Origin: Protostelium mycophagum
Taxonomy: Eukaryota > Evosea > Variosea > Protosteliida > Protosteliaceae
DNA: 22,409 nt
Assembly: GCA_002081555.1 (NCBI GenBank)
Contig: MZNV01001429.1
Coordinates: 1-22,409, forward strand
Direction: 5' to 3'
The translations under genes were made by a program, and so were the position numbers. The notes under the pieces are model-generated. The model ran no database searches. It saw nothing but the letters and a program-made list of their open reading frames with translations, and was not told where the DNA came from. Shown one piece after another: positions 10,178-18,692 of this stretch (positions are counted from its first letter, which is position 1; every line of letters starts with the position of its first letter).

Positions 10178-13100
10178 ATGGACGCTACTCCGATGAAAGA
10201 AGATGCGAATCGCTCGGCTGTGATCCCAGAGTCGCCCATGCAAGTCGATATGCGAACTCCTCTTCGATCTGCTCAAACTCCATTGGAAGGTGTGAAGCAG
10301 TCACCTCTTCAGCAGTCGGTCACAAAAGCACAGAACCTCGTTCGCATTTTTGAACAGAGGATGACTCCTGTCGGTAGACTGCCTCTGCCTGATGTTATGG
10401 AGGTTAGCCCAAGAAGACTGCCAAGAATGGATCCAATCCCTACGCCTTCTTCATTTGAAGATATGGAAACAAAAAAGGTCATATTTCCATTTATCGAGTA
10501 CATTCTGATATCTCAGGTATATGAGGAGCAAAAGCAACTATTATTCAGTCTTCAAGAAGGGCTCACTTTAGTGCTGAAGCAGAGCGAAGATGAACGTTCT
10601 GAAAGAAGGGAGCTTATGAAGAGATTGAATTTCATTGATGCCTCGAGCCGTCAACACCACGATGAGATGCAAGACTGGAAGAAAAAGATAGAGGTGCGTT
10701 TTGTGTCTTTGGGTAGTTCTAAAATTAGAAGGATGCAGAAGAGAAGGCACAGCTCTACCCCCAACTCGCCCGCGACCAACTTTTGAAACGCAGACGTACT
10801 TCCGCCCTCTTTGATCTTAATACGGTGGCTGATGTGATCGAAAGAGATCACCGCGAGACCACCATCACAGAGAAGGAGAGGATCCATGAAAAGTTAGAGG
10901 AGGCCAAAGAGAAGCGCAGATCCCTCTTATCTGAGGCACATGAACTTCGACAGATGCTGGATAAGAAGGAAAAGATCTGCGCAGAGCAGGAGGCCAAGAT
11001 CATCCAATTAGAGGATGAAATCGACACGATCAAATCGGAACTTGATGTTGCTTTGAAGAGGGAGGATCAAATGAGAGAGCTCATTCGAGCTGAGGTCAAT
11101 GCAGAAAATTACGCCAGGATCAAGGTGGGTCTATCTACAACGTTGTAGATGTATTGAGAATTTCAGGAACTTTCTACCAAGTTTCAAGAGGAAAGCGCGG
11201 TGAGAAAGAAGCTCTACAACCAAATCTTGGAGCTTAGAGGCAAGTCGTCTGTTGTGCCACATTTCTCATAAATTTCCAGGAAATGTCAGGGTGTTTTGCA
11301 GAGTCAGACCCCTCTCTACAACTGAATCTACAACTTCCCACAGCCTCGTCGACACTGTACAAGGAAACAAGACGATCTTATGTTATGGAAAAAAACAATA
11401 CGAATTCGATCACGTGTTTGACGAGACGTCAGATCAAGGTGAGTTTTCTTGTACAATAAGATGTGTACACGTCGACGATATTGATGTCGACAGAGACCGT
11501 CTTCGCCGAAGTAAAACCCCTCATTACAAGCGCTCTGGACGGCTACAACGTCTGCATCTTCGCGTACGGTCAGACAGGTACGAAATCTCCTTGAAATTTC
11601 CCCGCATTTCTGAGAAATTTCAGGGTCAGGAAAAACCCACACTATGGAAGGTAACGAGGCGCAACGTGGCGTTAATTACCGTGCCGTTCAGGTAATAGAA
11701 ATTCAGACTTGAAGATTTCTGATGACGTCAGAGCCTTTTCGAGGACATCGAAGCGAGATCATCTACAACACAGTTTAGTGTCAGTATTTCGATGATGGAA
11801 GTCTATAACGACACGGTTCGCGACCTCCTCACAACGGTCGACAAGAAGTGAGATATTTCCCGCCAAATTTTTTATTCAAATTTCGCAGGCTCAGTATCAA
11901 AACCGGAGTTGACGGGGTTCACGTGCCGGATTTGACCATTTTAGACGTTACCAGTCTTGACGAGGTGATCTACAACTGTTTTCCCGCCAAAATTTTGAAT
12001 TTATTCAGGTGCTTTCCGCTTTAAAAGTTGGCCAGAAGAACCGCGCCATGAGTGCCACCAATGCGAACGACCAATCCAGCAGGTATTTTTCTCAGAATTT
12101 TCCTGGCTTCCCTGGGGTGGGAGATTAACGGTCTACAACAGGTCACATTCCCTACTCCAAATTACAGTTGTGGGAGAATCGGTGAGTGACGGCCCAACTA
12201 CAATCGCAAAACTGTCACTTGTGGACCTTGCTGGGTGAGTTACTCAAGTGAAAATTCGTCGACATCTACATCAATTTCGTACGCGCTATTTATAGCTCAA
12301 CTGATGTCGTCATAGTTCGGAGAGAGTGAACCGTTCTGGCGCAACAGGTGACCGCCTTAAAGAAGCCCAGTATATCAACAAGTCCCTCTCCACGCTTGGC
12401 GATGTGGTCTCTGCGCTAATCCAGAAGAACTCTCACATCCCTTACCGTAACTCCAAATTGACGTGGCTCTTGTCAGACTCTCTGGGGGGAGACTCTAAGA
12501 CTTTGATGTTTCTTCAGGTCCGTCTCGTTGTAGATTTTTCAAACTCATCTACAACTGTCAAATCATATTGAAATCTCGTAGATATCTCCCTGCGCTGCTC
12601 AAGAGAAGGAGACCGTGGGGTCACTCAACTTTGGCACCCGTATGAGGAACGTGGAGGGCGGCCCAGCCAAGCAGCACATTGACACGAGCCAGTCTAAAGC
12701 AAAGGAAGAGGTGCATCTACAACCTCATCTACAATCTTCACCAAAATACTTTTTATTAATTTTATTTACGATCTACAACGACTATAATAACCGCAATCAT
12801 TATTATAGATTTATATAGAAATCAAAATTTGACTATCTACAACGAGCATAATAATGACAAAATTTAGTTGAAGAAGATGAGCGAAGAGATGCGCAACAAG
12901 GAGCAGGAGAATGAAGAACTGAGGGCCAAATTGGCACTTGCAGAAGAGAGGGCCAAGCAGATGGAGGACACTTATATCTCCAACATAAAGAAGGAGAGGG
13001 AGGTAAGGACGATCGTAAATACCAACTTTGCACCTCACACATTTGTGCGTATGGGTGTTGACATTGTTTATCAACAAAGATCTAAGTGAAAAAAGAAACA

Positions 13101-14114
13101 GAATTTATTTAAGGATGCAAAAGCTCATCATGATTAGATCAGACAAGCAGCCGAGGTCGCCGTTACCAAGTTGGCCAGTCCAGTGAAAAATGCATTCGAA
13201 GTCTACCAGTAAGATCTCACCATCTACAACCGACATATATCAAATCTAAATCCTTCACACAAAAAATAATTTCAAATCGTTGTAGATGAGTGGGTTCTGA
13301 GAAATTTCAGGGAAAATAAAGATATGGAGGTTGACACTTTGGGCGGCACACGCAAACCTAAATCGGTCAGATTTTTGGGGCTGAGTCCATTCAACTCCCC
13401 AGACGATACCGTCAGGCAAGTCGCAGTCAGTACAGGTGAAATTTCATCGATTTTTCAAGTGATTCTCTCGACAATTTCCCTGAAAATTCACTGAAATTCC
13501 GTAGCCGCCAAGAGAAAGACAGTGGACATGTCACTCTCGAATCCTACGTCCGTTGTAGATGGACCTAAGAGAGCTCTGAGCACAGTGACTGCCAACCGAG
13601 TACCGCTGTCACACACTACTCAGGCAGAGAAGAACACACAGTCATGGAACGGCTCTTTGAGAAGAGTGAGTAATTTATTATTTACGCATGTACTGCCCAA
13701 ATTGTATTTCGTGTTAGCAGACAATTACAATCTTCTGTTGCGAATTGTGGGTGCAGTTTGCGCAAGATGACTATCATTATGAAACAAAATGCACAGCATC
13801 TTTGGGCCGCAAAGCAAAATCCATTGGTCGTCCATAAGATTTTTCTTGTGGAGTGCAACCGGGAAAACGGAATTGGACGGAATTCGCCCAAAATTTTGAG
13901 CCTTCCGAAACGCACTTTTTCTCTGAATCTGTCATCGCAAGAAAAATCTCTTGAAGATGTCGTTCTGACCATCTGAAAGCCGCCCGCGACAGCGTCTACC
14001 GCCGCAATCAAGAGGACTGCTTCTCTTCGCGGACCAACAAGAACCCCTGTGAAGGCGCCCACGACTACAACTACTACCGTCAAGCGCGTCCCCACCAGAA
14101 CAACACAACACTAA
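10178..14114 (+). CDS. Kinesin-14 family motor with central motor domain
   Basis: A complete kinesin, 857 residues. All 18 exons join in phase: 10178-10477, 10517-10693, 10729-11124, 11167-11239, 11280-11438, 11494-11577, 11624-11691, 11732-11847, 11889-11964, 12009-12082, 12142-12234, 12316-12517, 12582-12710, 12868-13002, 13138-13208, 13311-13435, 13505-13665 and 13980-14114. Intron 11240-11279 is GC-AG; the rest are GT-AG. Residues 1-100 are disordered with eight Ser/Thr-Pro sites; about 101-310 are coiled coil. The neck [14 protein letters not shown] marks the minus-end-directed kinesin-14 class. Motor about 316-640: P-loop [13 protein letters not shown], switch I NDQSSRSH, switch II LVDLAGSE, then [13 protein letters not shown] and [17 protein letters not shown]. 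Unusually, about 210 residues follow the motor: a second coiled coil (650-700) and a basic Thr/Pro-rich tail. Likely role is spindle or microtubule bundling. The last intron (312 nt) could hide an exon. Confidence 0.95.
11133..11150. repeat. 18-bp perfect palindrome in kinesin intron 3
   Basis: ATCTACAACGTTGTAGAT is two head-to-head copies of the dispersed 9-mer and makes up 18 of the 42 nt of intron 11125-11166. Confidence 0.8.
12711..12867 (+). repeat. Cluster of ATCTACAAC words in a kinesin intron
   Basis: This 157-nt AT-rich intron carries three exact ATCTACAAC copies (12715-12723, 12771-12779, 12835-12843) and one near copy (ATCTACAAT near 12728), all in the same orientation. Confidence 0.7.
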
Positions 14115-14381
14115 GCGGGCGCTTTGTAAGCCTCGTTTATCATGGCATTGTACAGTGACATCATCATGCGCAATAAAGATCTTGATTGCCGGATAATTTG
14201 GGCGGAGATTTTTGATAGTAATTTTCGGTTTGTAAATCCTTGGCAACGCCTGCTTCCGGCCACAACAGCACCAACAGAGAGACCTCAAAGACATTGTGTC
14301 CATCACTGTACCATACTTGTTTAAGGCATACCACAACAGGAGTGTCAGCATCATCTTAATCATCTTGTAACTACAAACCTC
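14115..14381. other. Intergenic, kinesin to ankyrin gene
   Basis: 267 bp between two plus-strand genes. An AATAAA at 14171-14176 could be the kinesin poly(A) signal. No TATA box or other site is clear. A long minus ORF crossing 13932-14393 antisense to both genes lacks composition support. Confidence 0.5.
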
Positions 14382-15882
14382 ATGAGAATGCAAACGGATA
14401 AGGCAGAAACTTCTTCCCTTCTTTCATTTCTGGGAAGACTGAGACCTTCTAAAAGAGAGGAAGAACTGCCTCAAATGGTCTCTCACAAGATCATCTCCCG
14501 CGTAGATTCTGGCGTCGATGAACGCCAAGTCTCTAAATCACAGTCTGTGCCATCATTCATGGTCGATCTTTGGGAGCAGACGCCCCCCAAAGAAAGCCAA
14601 GGAAGAATGAAATTAGCCGTTACACACCAAAGTGGACTTCCATTCTTTAGAAGGTCACAACTTCCTGATGAACCGGTGGAGGTGGGTTGGGATCAAGTCT
14701 TTGACATCTCAAATAGATATTGATATCTTCTAATTTTCATACAGCCATGGATGGAGGAACGAGAATTGATCGTGGCAGTGCCAATTGAATCGACTGAGAC
14801 ACTTCCCATCTCAAAAGACATGAACGTTGCAAGGGGCAAAATGTCGCAATCGTTAGGCATTCCATTTTTCGGTCGAAGTTCGCCGCAGCAGTCTGCCTCC
14901 CCAGTGTGAGTTTTTTCATACAAATCTAATTTCAAAAATAAAGAACATCATTAAAGCCGCCCATTTCTGACAAACTCAGGACACCCAATATCTTAGGATC
15001 CAGTTCATTTCCAAGACAACAACACAGGCTCCCAGACTCGTTAGAGGTAGCCATTCAGAGCGGCCATCTATCCGCCGTCCAACTTTTGCTGAGGCATGAT
15101 AATTTAAACCAAGAGGTGAGGATCTCTTCATCTACAACGATTCAGGATCACATGATTCTGATGAAAATTCCAGGAAATTTTTGGCGCGCTGATGCTGGCA
15201 TCCAAGATGGGGAGGGGAGATGTTGTACATGCGTTACTGTCACATCCAAAAGCTGACCCCTCTACTGACAGAAACGCATGCTTAAGGATGGCCGCAGCGC
15301 TCGGTCATGCCGAGGTGAGTTTTGAAATCCCGACGAAATTTCACTTTTTGACAAGGAATAAGGTGGTGAAGGTGTTGCTGCAAGACTCGAGGGTCGATCC
15401 TTCCGAAGGTGAATTTGGCTTTTTACACAGTTGTAGATGGGAGGAGTGATTTTGTCAGGTTCCACTTGGGCAGAGAAAGACGAAGCTCTGAGGACGGCGG
15501 CGGCCGTTGGACATTCTGAAGTGGTGTCGCTGCTGCTGACTCACCCAAAGGTTTCTCCGTCATCCGACAACAACTACGCCATGCGCATGGCATGCAAATA
15601 TGGACATACAGAGGTAACCACCCTTTACTCTTGCAAACATTTTCACACGATCCACCCGAAATTCCGATGAAATTTCGTCAGGTCGTCAAGATTCTGATTG
15701 CTGACCCGCGGGTCGACCCCTGTCAATCTGGACAGTGCTGGGGCCAAAGGAATGAGGCCCTGCGGAACGCAGTGGACGGCAATTACAGAGGCATCGTAGA
15801 GATGTTGATGCAAGACGACAGAGTGGTCCAAGAGTTGAAGAAGCCGGAGAGGGTGGACAGCGAACTGCCACCAATTTTTTAA
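14382..15882 (+). CDS. Ankyrin-repeat protein
   Basis: A complete gene of seven exons in phase (14382-14681, 14745-14905, 14980-15115, 15174-15314, 15363-15408, 15459-15613, 15682-15882), encoding 379 residues. The first about 175 residues are disordered and Ser/Pro-rich. Then come about six ankyrin repeats, each with the GHxEVV-LLL helix core: SGHLSAVQLLLRH, GRGDVVHALLSHP, GHAEVVKVLLQD, GHSEVVSLLLTH, GHTEVVKILIAD and the weaker NYRGIVEMLMQD. The loops end in RVDPS or KVSPS, the variety common in amoebozoan, chytrid and giant-virus ankyrin families. The likely role is protein binding; no catalytic or membrane part is present. Two introns fall at the same place in the repeat (after GHAE and after GHTE, both phase 0), as expected if exons were duplicated. 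Three ATCTACAAC words lie in its introns and 3' flank. Confidence 0.93.
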
Positions 15883-16297
15883 TAGAGTGTATAGTTGTAG
15901 ATTCCCACCCCTTGACTCTCCGTGTTGCTTTTGTAGATGGTCTGCAACAAGTGAACTTCCACAAAAATTCAACAAGACCAAAGTTGCTTTCGGCCAACTG
16001 GACCTCTGGCCTTTGCTCAAAGAGGTTTTACAATGCTGTTTGGAATGCATTATTTTTAGGTCTTTTTGTGTAGTTATTTGAGGATTTTTTTATTCTATAG
16101 ACTGTGGTTACATTCCGACCCAAGTTGCAATTTGAGGTGACAGTGTGATATCACCTTTGTATTTTGAAAAATTCGTCATGTAAAAAACATCCTTTCACAA
16201 TAGTGTTTTGCGTGCGTTGCAAAATTACAATCTACCATCTCTCTAATATATATTCTTATCAAATGCCCACAAGTTTGTGCATTCCAATCATGATTTA
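15883..16297. other. Convergent intergenic region
   Basis: 3' flanks of the ankyrin gene (+) and the type I membrane protein (-). It holds one GTTGTAGAT word at 15894-15902 and otherwise AT-rich sequence with no supported ORF. Confidence 0.5.
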
Positions 16298-16299
16298 TT
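16294..16299 (-). terminator. Probable poly(A) signal of the type I membrane protein gene
   Basis: AATAAA on the minus strand overlaps the stop codon (CTAATAAAT). If used, the 3' UTR would be very short. Confidence 0.4.
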
Positions 16300-18363
16300 A
16301 GCTGTTGATGCTTCTGTGGTTGTCTTCCATGAGATTCTCTCTGCAATAATTCAATCAAAATTTGTTGACATCTCACTCACTCTTCTGGACTCTTCAATAT
16401 CTGATGTCTCTTGTACAAAGCAAAGGCTATGACCAGAAGGATGCCAGACATAAATATTGCACCAAACACTGTCCAAATGAGTTCAGTCGTCTGGTCAATG
16501 TCACGTATTGGCACAAGAAGTTGGGTCTGCTGTATCTGCTCAGTGTCAGTTGGTTCACATGTTCTGAGCATATCTGAGGTGACGATATACACTGAACCGT
16601 GATTTATTACCGGATTTATACTGAGTATACACTTACCAATGTCTTTCCATACTCTGAGGAGGATAAAAGTAGTAAGTTGTGCATATCGCCTCCCAAGAGA
16701 AATTGTAATGTCCCGGTAATACTCCAGGTATTTCTAATGGCAAATAACTTTGCTGCTAAAATTAGCTCTAAAATGGGGTATTTCACGTACATTCTGAAAG
16801 TACGTTTTTCCTTCGAAGAAAACTCTGTATTTGCTGACACAGGTGCAAAACGGCTGGAAATTCATTGAAAGAGTGTACTCCTCGGTCGAACCAAACTGTA
16901 ACTTACTGGTTGTTGAGTTCCACTAATAATTAGCTCTAAAATGGGGTATTTCACGTACATTCTGAAAGTACGTTTTTCCTTCGAAGAAAACTCTGTATTT
17001 GCTGACACAGGTGCAAAACGGCTGGAAATTCATTGAAAGAGTGTACTCCTCGGTCGAACCAAACTGTAACTTACTGGTTGTTGAGATATTTACAGTAGGT
17101 GCCTCTGTCGACTGCAACAGTCAGTCGAATAATTGCAAAAAGTGGGGCAAATTCGTAAGGTTGTGATAATGTCACAGTGCTATTGCAGAGTTTGGTCAAA
17201 GTTATAATTTGTACTAGCATGTCACGATATCTTACCGTGATATTTTGCCCAATAAAGAAATTGATATTCTGTTCTGCAGAAGTGTACATGGGCAAAGTAT
17301 TGTACATTAGTGAGATGCTGCCTCTGTAGGGCTTATCCCGTCAGTTTAAATGATTTTCTACGAGATTCTACTGAAATTTCGAGACTCACCACACACGAAG
17401 AGATATACTGGACAGGGAGAATTCCGTCAGTCACATAAGCTTGAGAGGTTATTGGAATCACATCGCTGCTTATTATGTACTTGACTAAGCTCGGGGGTAT
17501 ATTGCATATGAGCTGGAGGTTTTCAATTGGATCTACAACGAGCACCATTTCTATACGCAGTGATAGACATAAATTCATCAAGAATTCAAAAACGATAAGA
17601 TGTCATCTTGATGCAAATACCGAACAGAAAGACGTCGAGATGTATGAAGTTGCATTCAGGAAAAGCCGCAACTACCAAAAATATGCACAGAAACACAGTA
17701 AGACTTTTCGAAGAATGCATCTTAAGGGCTTTGCCCACAAACAAAAATACATAACAATTATTCACCATTTTTGACACTTCAGAAACGTCCCATGTGAAAC
17801 TTGACCCATCTCGTCCTTCATCCTGCAGGACCAAAGATGTTATGTTCAGAGGCTTCATCACAAACTGATTCGGTGACAGCTGTCATCATGTCAAATGTCA
17901 TGTCATGTCACATGACGTGTCACCTGAAAAGTCTTTGGGATTCCGGGAAAGATAGAGCTGCTGTTGCCAGGAATGTAGCCATACAAACTGACTGTCACAT
18001 CTGGTGCCGTGCAGTTATCAAGAGTGTCCAGATATAGAGGTATCTCCACTATTTGGCGACCCTTTTCAGTCCGAGACTGGAATATTCAGTGATTTCGATC
18101 TGGTTAAGATAATGAAAACAGACATAATATGTGTTTCCGTTGTGCTGGATCATAGCCGTTTTGAGTGTGAGACAACTATGAGATGTAAGCGAAAAATTGC
18201 TGGATCATAGCCGTTTTGAGTGTGAGACAACTATGAGATGTAAGCGAAAAATTGTAACTTGACTACAAATCGCACAGAAAAACAACATATTATGTCTTTG
18301 CGGTAAAACCAAGCACAAAATACCAAGCAGCTTCAATACACCACTTTCCCCAACACTGAACAT
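16298..18363 (-). CDS. Type I membrane surface protein, unknown family (gene B)
   Basis: A predicted secreted-then-anchored surface protein; I know no named family. The start ATG 18361-18363 opens a signal peptide (MFSVGESGVLKLLGILCLVL). Clear exons are 16298-16340, 16381-16591, 16653-16733, 16787-16895 (or its duplicate upstream), 17236-17323, and coding stretches around 17400-17550, 17775-17864 and 17924-18010. The ectodomain is beta-rich with N-glycosylation-type sites, for example PLNITSLVLQDEG, SISLMYNTLPMYTSAEQN and GVLPGHYNFSWEAICTTYYF. One helix near the C-terminus (IWTVFGAIFMSGILLVIAFA) is followed by a basic stop-transfer LYKRHQ and a short tail ENLMEDNHRSINS. Not all joins are resolved. 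Two perfect tandem duplications (158 bp units and 55 bp) fall inside the gene. Exon 17236-17323 and its upstream intron have a diverged copy in the pseudogene at 21785. Its neighbour at 18693 has the same architecture. Confidence 0.65.
16760..17085. repeat. 158-bp perfect tandem duplication (period 168)
   Basis: 16760-16917 and 16928-17085 are identical as far as I can read, separated by 10 bp. Each unit holds a 3' piece of a gene B exon (FGSTEEYTLSMNFQPF on to FEGKTYFQNV), its donor site and the start of the next intron. Confidence 0.95.
17865..17923 (-). repeat. Intron built from TGACATG words
   Basis: A 59-nt gene B intron consists largely of overlapping TGACATG/CATGTCA units in both orientations, so it can fold on itself. 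Compare 18951-18989 and 697-757. Confidence 0.6.
18143..18254. repeat. 55-bp perfect tandem duplication
   Basis: 18143-18197 and 18198-18252 are identical. On the minus strand each unit ends in the acceptor-like ATGATCCAG, so the gene B 3' splice site is duplicated. Confidence 0.95.
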
Positions 18364-18692
18364 AATATAGCGAATGCGTTTTGTGAGCGATCTCTTAGCT
18401 TCTCGTACAAATAAATTATGCTCTATATATATAGGTTGAACGATAACAAAAATACAATTATTGCCTGCTGCTTGCGTATCCAACTATCGTGATTTGCCTA
18501 CTCAATTGTGCACCCTACAAAATCTGAGATAAAACAATTGAACAGAAAGATATCTTTATGACGAAGCGCCAAAAACAGCATCAACTCATATCTTCCTGCA
18601 GCAAGGATGCATCTTTCTGTTGTATTTTGTACGTTTTGGTGATTTGCGGTGAATCCACCAAAGTATTTTCTGACTATGATTATATTTGTTCT
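18364..18692. other. Intergenic between the two surface-protein genes
   Basis: 329 bp; gene A ends and gene B starts, both on the minus strand. No supported ORF. TATATATATA at 18425-18434, about 60 bp upstream of the gene B start codon, could be its TATA element. Confidence 0.45.

Noticed and set aside
13682-14095. 137-codon minus ORF antisense to the kinesin 3' end
   Set aside because: It overlaps the final kinesin coding exon, which is in phase and encodes a plausible basic tail; the antisense product is low-complexity Val/Thr/Arg with no domain.
13932-14393. 153-codon minus ORF between kinesin and ankyrin genes
   Set aside because: Antisense to the kinesin exon, poor composition, no splice logic.
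15643-16050. 135-codon minus ORF over the last ankyrin exon
   Set aside because: Shadow of a clear ankyrin-repeat exon on the plus strand.
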